A DNA stretch of 64,000 nt. It comes from an uncultured Lachnospiraceae bacterium. Lineage in GTDB: Bacteria > Bacillota > Clostridia > Lachnospirales > Lachnospiraceae. A program made the position numbers and the translations under genes. The number at the start of each line of letters is the position of its first letter. Position 1 is the first letter of the stretch. Positions 8,797 through 17,204 of this stretch are shown here, one piece after another. Under the pieces are notes generated by a model that did not search any database, had not been told where the DNA came from, and saw only the letters and a list, made by a program, of their open reading frames with translations. The DNA lies in contig CAJTNT010000003.1 of the NCBI GenBank assembly GCA_910577785.1, positions 428-64,427 of the forward strand. The letters run 5' to 3'.

Positions 8797-9906
8797 TTAT
8801 TTTAATAGCCATTGCAGCAGGTGCCGTGCATAGCTGTCCCAGGCTTTCGGCGTTTCTGTAAATGGGCTGTCCAATTCAAAATAGGCAGGCCTGGCATGGC
8901 GGCCTGCCCGGAAGCAGGGCTGGAACAATTCCTGGTACTGGGGCAGGAAACAGCCCGTTTTGCGGGTATAGCAGGTGGCGGCAGTTGCCTGCCTGCGGTA
9001 TTTTTTGCCAACATAGGAAGCCACGCTTTTGTGCATTGCCATGTCTTCGGCAGGGAGATAGTAGTAATCTCTGTAGTTTGGGTAGTAGTATTTCAATTCT
9101 CCCTGGCGGGCTTTGACAGAAATCTTGGCTGTGTCGCCCTGCCCAGTCAGATAGACAGCATCCTTGCCAAAGGAAAGGCGGACGGGGAGCGGGTAATCCA
9201 GCTGCAGCGGCAGGATGCATTCCAGGCACTGCGCTCCGTGGTAATCGGTATAGGTATTCTGCATAGGGGCGGCAGCCCGGAAATCCCCTTCAAATAATCT
9301 GCAGTATGCCAGGGCAGGAAGCAGATCCGCCATACCCAGAAGGTCTTCGTAATTGTGCAGTTTCAGCAAAGCGGCAATTTCCTCGCTGCGTGGGGAATGA
9401 TTGCATGCGGCGCTGTATTCCTGATAAAGGCGGACAAAATCCTTCCCGGTACAGGCGTCCTTTCGGTGTATCCCCAGAAAAGCTTCTACGGTTTTCAGTT
9501 TCATATCAGATAGCTTGAGTATGTCCTTATATTTGGAGAGCATCTGGAACAAGTCGATCTGTTGGAGCTCAGAAAGCTTCCCGTCCAGATGATAGGTTCT
9601 GCATCTTTCTTCCAGAAATGGAAGGTCAAACCGTACGCCATTATAAGTGACGATCTGATCATAGTTGGAACTATATGTTAGGAATGCAGAGAGGATATCG
9701 CCCTCTTCCTGTGGCTTTTCACAAAAGAATTGGGTAATCCAGAGCTTATCCTCTCTGCGGGCGGCGCATCCAATCAGGCATACCTGCGCATGGGCAGGGG
9801 AGAACCCCGTAGTCTCAATGTCAATGAAAAGTGTGGATTCTGTAAAAATGCGGTCAATCAGCGTGTGATGCTCTGGTAACGGCGCTTCGTTCTGCCAGGT
9901 TTTCAA
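8797..9906 (-). CDS. RNase H-like (YprB-type) 3'-5' exonuclease
   Basis: A 369-residue protein with the exonuclease I motif FIDIETTGFSP near its N-terminus, then motif II-like VTYNGVRFDLPFLEERC, matching the ribonuclease H-like domain of the COG3359/YprB family (DnaQ-like fold; metal-bound Asp/Glu). The C-terminal half is less conserved and may hold TPR-like helices. TTG 9906 is chosen because on the minus strand AAAGGAGA lies 7 nt before it and the predicted N-terminus then matches family length; an in-frame ATG at 9996 would add 30 residues without a good ribosome site. It stands alone, convergent with cheR. The cellular substrate is not known. Confidence 0.82.
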   Translation of the reverse strand: MKTWQNEAPLPEHHTLIDRIFTESTLFIDIETTGFSPAHAQVCLIGCAARREDKLWITQFFCEKPQEEGDILSAFLTYSSNYDQIVTYNGVRFDLPFLEERCRTYHLDGKLSELQQIDLFQMLSKYKDILKLSDMKLKTVEAFLGIHRKDACTGKDFVRLYQEYSAACNHSPRSEEIAALLKLHNYEDLLGMADLLPALAYCRLFEGDFRAAAPMQNTYTDYHGAQCLECILPLQLDYPLPVRLSFGKDAVYLTGQGDTAKISVKARQGELKYYYPNYRDYYYLPAEDMAMHKSVASYVGKKYRRQATAATCYTRKTGCFLPQYQELFQPCFRAGRHARPAYFELDSPFTETPKAWDSYARHLLQWLLK

Positions 9907-10138
9907 AATAGGGTCTCCTTTCAAGTGATCTGAGATGTTATTTTCTATGTTCTGATTCTGGAAAGACAAATGTGAAATTATGGATCGTGCAGGCATATGG
10001 ATGGAAGTTATGCCTATTTTATCATAACTGCCTATTTTTGCAAGGCTGTTTGTAATAGTAACGAGATAGCCGTTGCTTTTCTGGAGGCGGGGAAATCAAG
10101 AACGTATCCAAAAAAGTGCAAAAAATATCGAAAAACTA

Positions 10139-10167
10139 TGTATACAATCACTAAAATGTGATATAAT
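10139..10167 (+). promoter_or_regulatory. Likely promoter of the rnf operon
   Basis: TGTATA (10139-10144), a 17-bp spacer and TATAAT (10162-10167). A small dyad ATCAC-N6-GTGAT (10147-10162) overlaps the spacer and could be a regulator site. The leader to rnfC is about 135 nt. Apart from this, the gap 9907-10308 shows nothing I can identify. Confidence 0.5.
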
Positions 10168-10308
10168 CATATAAGTTGCTTTATACTGCGCATAATGAGA
10201 TAAAACAACTATTTTTATGCAATTTTGTGTATGGCTGCCAGGCCGGCCTTTGGCATTGGCATAAGCTTTCACATAAAAAATACAATTAAAGAAAGTGGGG
10301 CACGAAAA

Positions 10309-11631
10309 ATGGGTTTTATGACATTTAAGGGTGGTGTCCATCCGCATGACGGCAAGGAATTTTCCAAGGATAAGCCAATCCGGGAACTGTTGCCGAAGGA
10401 TGAGCTGGTATTTCCAGTTTCCCAGCATATCGGGGCACCGGCAAGCCCAGTGGTAGCCGTAGGCGATACGGTGCTGCGTGGGCAGAAGATTGCGGAAGCC
10501 GGCGGGTTTGTATCTGCGCCGATCTATTCTTCCGTATCTGGCACAGTAAAGGCTATACAGCCGCGCCGGGGCGCGGTAGGGGATATGGTCAACTCCATTA
10601 TTATTGCCAATGACGGCGAAATGCGGGAAGTGGAATATGCGCCTGTGGATAACATTGCGTCCCTTTCCAAGGAAGAGATCATTGGCAAGGTGAAAGAGGC
10701 TGGCGTAGTGGGGATGGGAGGCGCAGGCTTCCCGACGCATGTGAAGCTGTCTCCCAAGGAACCAGGGAAGATTGATTACATAATTGCGAACTGCGCAGAG
10801 TGCGAGCCGTTTCTGACGGCAGACTACCGGCGGATGCTGGAGAATCCCAAAGAATTGATTGAGGGCATGCGCATTGTGCTGCGGCTGTTTGACAATGCGA
10901 AGGGCCTGTTTGGGATTGAGGACAATAAGCCAGACTGCATTGCCAAGCTGCAGGAGCTTGTGAAGGATGAGCCGCGGATGACGGTCTGCCCGTTGAAGAC
11001 CAAGTACCCGCAGGGAGGCGAGCGCCAGCTGATTTATGCCACCACCAAACGGGAAATCAATTCAAAGATGCTGCCTGCCGATGCGGGATGTATTGTGGAC
11101 AACGTGGAGACTCTGATTTCCATTTACAAGGCGGTCAAGCTGGGGCAGCCTGTGATGAACCGCATCTTTACCGTGACCGGGGACGCCGTAGCAGAGCCGG
11201 GCAATTTTGATATCTGCCTGGGGATGAGCTATGGGGAAGTGTTAGAGGCGGCGGGGGGATTTAAGGTGCAGCCGGAGAAGATTATTTCCGGCGGGCCAAT
11301 GATGGGATTTTCCATGTTTGGGCTGGATATCCCAACCACGAAGACCTCTTCCTCCCTGCTCTGTTTGGCGAAGGATGATGTGGCGGCCAGCGAGACAACG
11401 GCCTGCATCAACTGTGGGCGCTGTGTGTCTGCCTGTCCGGAGCAGATTATCCCCACGCGCCTGATGAAAATGGCGAACCATGGGGATATGGCCGGGTTTG
11501 AGAAATGGAATGGCATGGAGTGTATTGAGTGCGGCAGCTGCAGCTATATCTGCCCAGCGAAGATTCCGCTGGCTCAGTCCATCCGTACGATGAAGAAGCA
11601 GATCCTTGCAGAGCGGAGGAAGAAATCCTGA
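10309..11631 (+). CDS. rnfC: Rnf complex subunit RnfC
   Basis: The peripheral NADH- and FMN-binding subunit of the ferredoxin:NAD+ oxidoreductase that pumps Na+ or H+. The 440-residue protein starts with the RnfC barrel-sandwich region (FKGGVHPHDGKEFSK), has the NADH/flavin segment with GMGGAGFPTHVKL and NCAECEPFLTADY, and ends with two [4Fe-4S] motifs, CINCGRCVSACP and CIECGSCSYICP. ATG 10309 agrees with the family start; an in-frame extension to 10225 adds unrelated sequence. First gene of rnfCDGEAB, followed by a 167-nt spacer before rnfD, wider than the other gaps in the operon. Confidence 0.95.
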   Translation: MGFMTFKGGVHPHDGKEFSKDKPIRELLPKDELVFPVSQHIGAPASPVVAVGDTVLRGQKIAEAGGFVSAPIYSSVSGTVKAIQPRRGAVGDMVNSIIIANDGEMREVEYAPVDNIASLSKEEIIGKVKEAGVVGMGGAGFPTHVKLSPKEPGKIDYIIANCAECEPFLTADYRRMLENPKELIEGMRIVLRLFDNAKGLFGIEDNKPDCIAKLQELVKDEPRMTVCPLKTKYPQGGERQLIYATTKREINSKMLPADAGCIVDNVETLISIYKAVKLGQPVMNRIFTVTGDAVAEPGNFDICLGMSYGEVLEAAGGFKVQPEKIISGGPMMGFSMFGLDIPTTKTSSSLLCLAKDDVAASETTACINCGRCVSACPEQIIPTRLMKMANHGDMAGFEKWNGMECIECGSCSYICPAKIPLAQSIRTMKKQILAERRKKS

Positions 11632-11798
11632 CATATTATCCTGGCAGGGAAAAGTAACGGGGCAGACAAGTGGAATGCCTGCCCGGCCTGTATATTAGGA
11701 ACGTAATCTGCCGTGAGCGTTTGCGCCCATGCTGTTTTGGGGCGGGGAAGCACAGGCGGCAGAAAATAAAATAGAAAAACAGAAAGAGGTGTCTGATT

Positions 11799-12734
11799 GT
11801 GAGTGATTTGTATAATGTGTCGTCCTCATCACATATCCGTTCTAAGGATACATCCTCCAAAATCATGCTTTATGTGGTAATTGCATTATTGCCGGCCACG
11901 GCATTTGGGGTTTGGAACTTTGGGCTGAATGCATTGATCCTGATTCTGGCCTGCATTGCGACCTGCGTGGCGTCGGAATGGGTGTTTGAGAAACTGATAC
12001 ATAAAAAGAGTACGATAAATGATTTCAGCGCGGTGGTGACGGGGCTTTTGCTGGCGCTGAACCTGCCGCATACGCTGCCAATCTGGCAGGCGGTATTGGG
12101 CAGCGTGTTTGCGATTGTGATTGTGAAAATGATGTTCGGCGGTCTGGGGCAGAATTTTATGAACCCGGCGCTGGGGGCAAGGTGCTTCCTGCTGGTGTCC
12201 TTTGCAGGGACCATGACCAGCTTTACCTATGACGGGGTGACCGGGGCTACGCCGCTGGCTCTTCTGAAAAATGGCGAGAGCGTGGATACGATGAAGATGC
12301 TGATTGGCACCACCGCCGGGACAATCGGTGAGACCAGCGTGATCGCGATTTTGATTGGCGCTGTGATCCTTATTTTGCTGGATGTGATTGACCTGACCAT
12401 CCCCGCAAGCTATATCCTGTCCTTTGTGGTGTTTATCCTGCTGTTTGGCGGCCATGGCTTTGACGTGAATTACCTGACCGCGCATCTGTGCGGCGGCGGA
12501 CTGATGCTGGGAGCGTTCTTCATGGCAACGGATTATGTGACTTCCCCGATTACGCCGATGGGGAAGGTGGTCTATGGGATCTGTTTAGGGATCCTTACTG
12601 GGCTGTTCCGTATTTTCGGGGCGAATGCAGAGGGTGTTTCCTTTGCGATTATTTTAAGCAACCTGCTGGTGCCGATTATTGAGAAATTTACGATTCCAAG
12701 GGCATTCGGGCAGAAGAAGGAGGTAAAACAATGA
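11799..12734 (+). CDS. rnfD: Rnf complex subunit RnfD
   Basis: Integral membrane flavoprotein of 311 residues with about nine hydrophobic segments. The sequence DGVTGATPLALL (near residue 147) contains the T-G-A-T type motif whose threonine carries covalently bound FMN in RnfD/NqrB. GTG 11799 follows AAGAGGTG. The 3' end overlaps rnfG by 4 nt. It moves electrons across the membrane between the RnfC/B and RnfG flavins. Confidence 0.95.
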   Translation: MSDLYNVSSSSHIRSKDTSSKIMLYVVIALLPATAFGVWNFGLNALILILACIATCVASEWVFEKLIHKKSTINDFSAVVTGLLLALNLPHTLPIWQAVLGSVFAIVIVKMMFGGLGQNFMNPALGARCFLLVSFAGTMTSFTYDGVTGATPLALLKNGESVDTMKMLIGTTAGTIGETSVIAILIGAVILILLDVIDLTIPASYILSFVVFILLFGGHGFDVNYLTAHLCGGGLMLGAFFMATDYVTSPITPMGKVVYGICLGILTGLFRIFGANAEGVSFAIILSNLLVPIIEKFTIPRAFGQKKEVKQ

Positions 12735-13342
12735 ATAAGAAGATTGTGCATGACGCGTTGATTTTGACCGCCTTTACCCTGGTGCTGGGTTTGATGCTGG
12801 GGGTTGTCTATGAGATTACCAAGGAGCCGATTGCGGCGGCGGAGAAGGCCGCCCTGGACGAGGCTTACAAAGTAGTGTTTGCGGATGCGGCTTCTTTTGA
12901 GGAAGAGGCTTCCTTCGATGCAGAGGCTGCGGCAACGGTGATTGCGGCCAGCGAATATCCCAATGATGAGATTACGGCCGTCAACAAGGCTTTGGACGGC
13001 TCCGGCAATGTGTTGGGCTATGTCATCAATGTGACTTCCCATGAGGGGAGCCAGGCGGACATTTCTTTTTCTGTCGGCATCCAGAATGACGGGACTTTAA
13101 ATGGGTATTCCATTACCGCCATCAGCGAGACGCCAGGCTTAGGCGTGCTGGTGCAGGAAGAGCCGTTCTATTCCCAGTTCCAGGGGAAAGCGGAAGAGAG
13201 TTACAGCGTAGTGAAATCTGCGCCTGCAGCCGACAATGAGATCCAGGCGGTGACCGGCGCCACAATTTCCTCAAGGGCCATCACCAACGGCGTCAATGCC
13301 TGCCTGGTGTATTTCCGGGATGCTTTACAGGGAGGTAACTAA
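12731..13342 (+). CDS. rnfG: Rnf complex subunit RnfG
   Basis: A 203-residue protein with one N-terminal membrane anchor (about residues 10-32) and an extracytoplasmic FMN-binding domain. The motif VTGATISSRAITNGV (about residues 176-190) holds the threonine that carries covalent FMN in RnfG/NqrC. GLGVLVQEEPF is the other conserved family segment. It overlaps rnfD by 4 nt, implying coupled translation, and is followed 2 nt later by rnfE. Confidence 0.94.
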   Translation: MNKKIVHDALILTAFTLVLGLMLGVVYEITKEPIAAAEKAALDEAYKVVFADAASFEEEASFDAEAAATVIAASEYPNDEITAVNKALDGSGNVLGYVINVTSHEGSQADISFSVGIQNDGTLNGYSITAISETPGLGVLVQEEPFYSQFQGKAEESYSVVKSAPAADNEIQAVTGATISSRAITNGVNACLVYFRDALQGGN

Positions 13343-13344
13343 AT

Positions 13345-14007
13345 ATGAATAAGTATGCAGAACGTTTATATAATGGTATCATCAAAGAGAATCCGACTTT
13401 TGTGCTGATGTTGGGCATGTGTCCCACCCTGGCGGTTACTTCTTCTGCCATCAACGGCATTGGCATGGGGCTTTCCACAACGGTAGTACTGGTGATGTCC
13501 AACCTTTTGATTTCTATGTTCCGTAAGATTATCCCCAACGGGGTGCGTGTGCCGGCCTTTATCGTGGTGGTGGCTTCGTTGGTGACGGTAGTGGAATTTA
13601 TTATGAAGGCTTATACGCCGGAGCTTTCTGCTTCCTTGGGCGTATATATTCCCTTAATCGTGGTAAACTGCATTATTCTCGGAAGGGCAGAAAGCTATGC
13701 TTCCAAGAACCCTGTCATGGAGTCTGTATTTGATGGGCTTGGCATGGGGCTTGGGTTTACGGTCGGCTTGACCTTTATCGGCTTAATCCGCCAGATTTTA
13801 GGCGCAAACCTGGGGATTACGGTGTTTATCATGGCGCCTGGCGCCTTCCTCGTGCTGGCCTTTCTGGTGGCGGGCATGAATGTGGTAAGGGACAAGATGG
13901 AGAAGAAAGGCAAGCCTTTGGCGGCTCCGTCCGGATGCCTGACCGGGGACTGCGCAAGCTGCTCCCAATCTGCCATGTGTACGGGCAAATCTTCGGATAA
14001 GGCATAG
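13345..14007 (+). CDS. rnfE: Rnf complex subunit RnfE with Cys-rich tail
   Basis: A polytopic membrane subunit (about six helices) of the RnfE/NqrD family, 220 residues. The start NKYAERLYNGIIKENPTFV and the LGMCPTLAVTSSA segment with its membrane cysteine are characteristic; RnfA and RnfE share an intramembrane Fe-S site. Unusually, the last 24 residues form a soluble tail with four cysteines, CLTGDCASCSQSAMC (198-212), a spacing that could hold an extra metal cluster; the classical proteobacterial subunit lacks this. GGAGG precedes ATG 13345. Confidence 0.93.
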   Translation: MNKYAERLYNGIIKENPTFVLMLGMCPTLAVTSSAINGIGMGLSTTVVLVMSNLLISMFRKIIPNGVRVPAFIVVVASLVTVVEFIMKAYTPELSASLGVYIPLIVVNCIILGRAESYASKNPVMESVFDGLGMGLGFTVGLTFIGLIRQILGANLGITVFIMAPGAFLVLAFLVAGMNVVRDKMEKKGKPLAAPSGCLTGDCASCSQSAMCTGKSSDKA

Positions 14008-14021
14008 AGAAAGGAGAAGAC

Positions 14022-14618
14022 ATGAGAGAATTATTGATGATTGCAATCGGCTCTGCCATTGTAAATAATGTAGTGTTAAGCCAGTTTTTGGGCATCTGCC
14101 CCTTCCTTGGCGTGTCCAAGAAAACAGAGACGGCAGCCGGCATGGGCGGCGCGGTTATTTTCGTCATTACCCTTGCCTCGCTGGTGGCTGGCGTGATTTA
14201 CAAATTTATCCTGGCCAACCAGGCTCTGCTGGACATGGGGATTGATCTGCGCTATCTGCGCACCATCGTCTTCATCCTCGTGATTGCATCCCTGGTGCAG
14301 TTCGTGGAGATGTTCCTGAAGAAGAACATGCCCCCCCTGTATGAGTCGCTGGGCGTATTCCTGCCCCTGATAACGACCAACTGTGCCGTGCTGGGCGTTG
14401 CCCTCAACAATGTGACCAAGGATTACAGTATTTTAGAAGGCGTGGTAAACGGAATCGCAACCTCCGTAGGCTTTTTCATCGCCATTGTGATTATGGCAGG
14501 CATCCGTGAGAAAATTGAGTACAATGATGTTCCGAAGCGTTTCCAGGGCACTGCGATCGTGCTGATTACAGCCAGCCTGATGTCAATCGCTTTTATGGGA
14601 TTCTCAGGCATGATATAG
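14022..14618 (+). CDS. rnfA: Rnf complex subunit RnfA
   Basis: A 198-residue polytopic membrane protein (about six helices), homologous to RnfE/NqrE, with the conserved NNVVLSQFLGICPFLGVSKK near residues 14-33 and LITTNCAVLGVALN near 118-131. The two conserved cysteines in these segments help hold the intramembrane Fe-S cluster. Preceded by GAAAGGAG with 14 nt between rnfE and rnfA. Confidence 0.95.
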   Translation: MRELLMIAIGSAIVNNVVLSQFLGICPFLGVSKKTETAAGMGGAVIFVITLASLVAGVIYKFILANQALLDMGIDLRYLRTIVFILVIASLVQFVEMFLKKNMPPLYESLGVFLPLITTNCAVLGVALNNVTKDYSILEGVVNGIATSVGFFIAIVIMAGIREKIEYNDVPKRFQGTAIVLITASLMSIAFMGFSGMI

Positions 14619-14630
14619 GAGGGAAGAAAG

Positions 14631-15428
14631 ATGAATGCAACAGCAATTATCGTTGCCGCCCTGGTAGTGGGCGGGACTGGTATCCTGCTTGGGTTCTTCC
14701 TGGGGATTTTCGGGGAGAAGTTCAAGGTGGAGGTAGATGAGAGGGAAGAGGCCATTTTGGGCGTCCTCCCAGGGAATAACTGCGGCGGGTGCGGCTATGC
14801 CGGCTGTTCCGGCCTGGCGGCTGCCATTGCCAAAGGCGAGGCGCCGGTGGGGCAGTGCCCGGTAGGCGGCGACCCGGTAGCGGCCAAAATTGGCGATATC
14901 ATGGGCGTGGCCGCAGGCAGCGGCACCAAGATGGTGGCCTTTGTCAAATGCGCCGGGGACTGCGAGAAGGCGAAGCAGGATTATGCATATACAGGCGTAG
15001 AGGACTGTGCTGCCATGGCCTTTATCCCAGGCGGGGGACCGAAGTCCTGCAATTACGGCTGCCTGGGTTATGGGAGCTGCGTGAAGGCCTGTCCGTTTGA
15101 TGCGGTGCATATCGTAAACGGCATTGCCGTGGTGGACAAAGACGCCTGCAAGGCCTGCGGCAAATGTGTGGCCGCCTGCCCGAAGAACTTGATTGAGCTG
15201 GTTCCTTATGATGCCAAGCAGAAGGTACAGTGCAATTCCAAGGACAAGGGCAAGGACGTGATGGCGTCCTGCTCGGTAGGCTGCATCGGCTGCCACCTGT
15301 GCGAGAAGAACTGCCCGGAGAAGGCGGTTACGGTTACGGACAATATTGCACATATTGACTATGGCAAATGTACCGGCTGCGGCACCTGTGTAGAGAAATG
15401 CCCGAAGAAAATCATTCAGGCAGTCTAG
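14631..15428 (+). CDS. rnfB: Rnf complex subunit RnfB (ferredoxin-like)
   Basis: The 265-residue electron-entry subunit has an N-terminal membrane helix, the NCGGCGYAGCSGLA cluster motif (about residues 50-63), and several C-terminal cluster-binding motifs: CLGYGSCVKACPFDA, CKACGKCVAACPK, CIGCHLCEKNCP and CTGCGTCVEKCPK. This supports at least four Fe-S clusters, as in clostridial RnfB. GGAGGGAAG precedes the ATG. It is the last gene of the operon, followed by a strong terminator. Confidence 0.95.
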   Translation: MNATAIIVAALVVGGTGILLGFFLGIFGEKFKVEVDEREEAILGVLPGNNCGGCGYAGCSGLAAAIAKGEAPVGQCPVGGDPVAAKIGDIMGVAAGSGTKMVAFVKCAGDCEKAKQDYAYTGVEDCAAMAFIPGGGPKSCNYGCLGYGSCVKACPFDAVHIVNGIAVVDKDACKACGKCVAACPKNLIELVPYDAKQKVQCNSKDKGKDVMASCSVGCIGCHLCEKNCPEKAVTVTDNIAHIDYGKCTGCGTCVEKCPKKIIQAV

Positions 15429-15485
15429 ACGGCAGGGCGAAAGCCGGAATCGATGGAAGTGGACAGAATTAAGGGTAAAAAGCTT

Positions 15486-15528
15486 GCATATCCAGCCAGC
15501 ATAGAAGCGGCTGGATATGCATTTTTTT
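15486..15528 (+). terminator. Strong terminator after rnfB (probably serves sigG too)
   Basis: GCATATCCAGCC (15486-15497) pairs perfectly with GGCTGGATATGC (15509-15520), followed by A and seven T. On the opposite strand the hairpin is followed by CTTTTT a few bases on, so it can also terminate the convergent sigG transcript. Confidence 0.92.
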
Positions 15529-15569
15529 ATCTGATGGGAAAGGCCTTGCGGTATTGCAGGATACCCACG

Positions 15570-16358
15570 CTAAGCCGTACCCAGGGACAGGTAATTGCGC
15601 ATGCTCTTGAGGGCAGACTTTTCCAGGCGGCTAACCTGAGCCTGAGAAATATGGATTTCTTCTGCAACCTCCATCTGTGTTTTCCCTTCAAAAAAGCGGA
15701 GGTTGATAATGTAATTCTCCCGTTCGTTCAGGCGCTTCATGGCATCGCTGAGGGAGAGTTCTTCTACCCAGGTGTCTTCTTTGTTTTTTTTGTCGCTGAT
15801 TTGATCCATGACATAGAGGGTATCGCCGCCATCGGTATAGACAGGATCATAGAGGCTTACGGGGCATTGGATGGCATCAAGGGCGAACACGATATCTTCT
15901 TTGGGGATGCCGATTTCCTCAGAAATTTCATCAATGCTGGGCTCCCTGGACATTTCCCGGGAGAGGAGTTCTTTGGCATGGATGGCCTTGTAAGCCGTAT
16001 CGCGCAGAGAGCGGCTGACCCGGATGGAGTTGTTGTCCCGCAGGTAGCGTCGGATTTCGCCTATAATCATCGGTACGGCATAGGTGGAGAATTTTACGCC
16101 GATGTCCGGGTTGAAATTGTCAATGGATTTTATAAGGCCAATACAGCCGATCTGGAATAAATCGTCTACATTTTCATTGCTGTTGGAAAAACGCTTGATG
16201 ACGCTGAGTACCAAGCGGAGGTTTCCTTTGATGTAAGTCTCACGTGCTTCTTTGTCTCCCGCTTTGATGCGGGAAAACAGGTCGCTTTTCTCCCCTTCCT
16301 TCAGAATGGGTAGCTTTGCGGTGTTTACCCCACAGATTTCTACTTTATATGCAGCCAT
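15570..16358 (-). CDS. sigG: Sporulation sigma factor SigG
   Basis: The 262-residue forespore-specific late sigma factor. It opens with KVEICGVNTAKLPIL, the diagnostic SigG N-terminus, then region 2 (NLRLVLSVIKRFSN, DDLFQIGCIGLIKSIDNF, VKFSTYAVPMIIGEIRRYLRD), region 3 and region 4 (MEVAEEIHISQAQVSRLEK helix-turn-helix). Length matches known SigG (about 260). On the minus strand GGAGGTAA precedes ATG 16358. The gene is monocistronic here, convergent with rnf. A SigF/SigG-like promoter lies upstream, consistent with activation by SigF and autoregulation. Confidence 0.97.
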   Translation of the reverse strand: MAAYKVEICGVNTAKLPILKEGEKSDLFSRIKAGDKEARETYIKGNLRLVLSVIKRFSNSNENVDDLFQIGCIGLIKSIDNFNPDIGVKFSTYAVPMIIGEIRRYLRDNNSIRVSRSLRDTAYKAIHAKELLSREMSREPSIDEISEEIGIPKEDIVFALDAIQCPVSLYDPVYTDGGDTLYVMDQISDKKNKEDTWVEELSLSDAMKRLNERENYIINLRFFEGKTQMEVAEEIHISQAQVSRLEKSALKSMRNYLSLGTA

Positions 16359-16415
16359 GGCGTGTTACCTCCAGAATGTTTTTGCGTATGGGAAATCATC
16401 ATTTTTATGTATTAA

Positions 16416-16446
16416 CAGAATGCTCGAAATTCCCCTCTTTTATTCA
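16416..16446 (-). promoter_or_regulatory. SigF/SigG-type promoter of sigG
   Basis: Read on the minus strand: TGAATA, an 18-bp spacer, then CATTCTG. This resembles the forespore consensus (about G-A-A-T-A, 17-18 bp, C-A-T-n-C/A-T-A) and lies about 60 nt before the sigG start. It overlaps the region of the divergent SigA-type promoter at 16438. Confidence 0.6.
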
Positions 16447-16466
16447 TGAAAAATTCATGGTATAAT
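16438..16466 (+). promoter_or_regulatory. Extended -10 promoter for 16611-argS
   Basis: TGGTATAAT (16458-16466) is a perfect extended -10 element. The -35 at 16438-16443 (TTTTAT) is poor, which is usual for extended -10 promoters. It diverges from the sigG promoter and would place the palindromic repeat at 16497-16578 in the transcript leader. Confidence 0.6.
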
Positions 16467-16496
16467 TCATAGGGGCAGTAATCAGTAATGAAAAAT

Positions 16497-16578
16497 CGTA
16501 ACTATTCTGTACCTTGCACCCTTGAATCATTTTCTGATGGTCAGTGCAGTAAATGCGCAGGCCTGCTGAATAGTTACG
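16497..16578. repeat. Palindromic interspersed repeat, full copy
   Basis: An 82-bp element bounded by a perfect 11-bp inverted repeat, CGTAACTATTC (16497-16507) and GAATAGTTACG (16568-16578). Its right 37 bases (16542-16578) recur with 5 mismatches, in inverted orientation, at 38241-38277. The combination of terminal dyad, small size and a second copy points to a REP- or MITE-like family. Here it lies between the divergent promoters and the gene at 16611. Confidence 0.75.
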
Positions 16579-16610
16579 CAAAATCTTCATAAAAGTTAGG
16601 AGAGCGGACG

Positions 16611-17129
16611 GTGAAAGATGCGATTGACGTAAGGAATGAGAAAGAGCGCTATGCCAGGAGTATTGTAAAACGCAGGAATATCATGTATATGACGAGGGAA
16701 CAAGCGCAGATGCATAAGAATCATGAAGAAGCGCAGGTAGTGATTGAGCAGCTCTTAAATGAAAATGACAAGAAATCGGCGGCATTAATCAAGCAGCTTC
16801 TGGCAGAGCAGCAGATGTTGCAGGTGCAGCTGGATACAGGGATGGACGCGACAGGAACGGTTCCTATGAGCCAGGAAAACCATGATAGAATAGAGGCGAT
16901 TTTAAATGAGAAGAACAGGCTACTGCAGGATCTTATCGCTACCCACAGCGTGGAGGCGAATAAAGAAGATAAGGCGGTGGATCAGGCAGTGCCGCAGGAG
17001 CTTTTGCCAGATGGAGGCGGGGCAGAAGGCATGGCTGAAGCATGCGGCATGGCAGATGGGGAAGGAAGCCCCCAAGAAGATGGCCTGGATCTGCCGAATA
17101 TGGATGCCGTGCTTCAGGAAATCGGTTAA
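16611..17129 (+). CDS. Hypothetical coiled-coil protein
   Basis: I do not recognise this 172-residue protein. The N-terminal two thirds are charged and predicted helical, with heptad-like stretches (VVIEQLLNENDKKSAALIKQ; AILNEKNRLLQDLI) suggestive of a coiled coil. The C-terminal third is Gly/Glu/Asp-rich and probably disordered. There is no signal peptide or membrane segment. GTG 16611 follows TAGGAG. It lies upstream of argS in the same direction with a 75-nt gap, so cotranscription is likely. Confidence 0.7.
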   Translation: MKDAIDVRNEKERYARSIVKRRNIMYMTREQAQMHKNHEEAQVVIEQLLNENDKKSAALIKQLLAEQQMLQVQLDTGMDATGTVPMSQENHDRIEAILNEKNRLLQDLIATHSVEANKEDKAVDQAVPQELLPDGGGAEGMAEACGMADGEGSPQEDGLDLPNMDAVLQEIG

Positions 17130-17204
17130 GAAAGGGAGCAGGGGATTAAGGAAACCCGGAAGGATACGTCAGTACTAAGCAACGAGCGAAAGGAGACAGA
17201 GACA

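Noticed and set aside
15453..16160. 235-codon plus-strand frame across sigG
   Set aside because: It is the reverse strand of sigG, begins before the terminator hairpin and has no ribosome site; SigG motifs on the minus strand are unambiguous.
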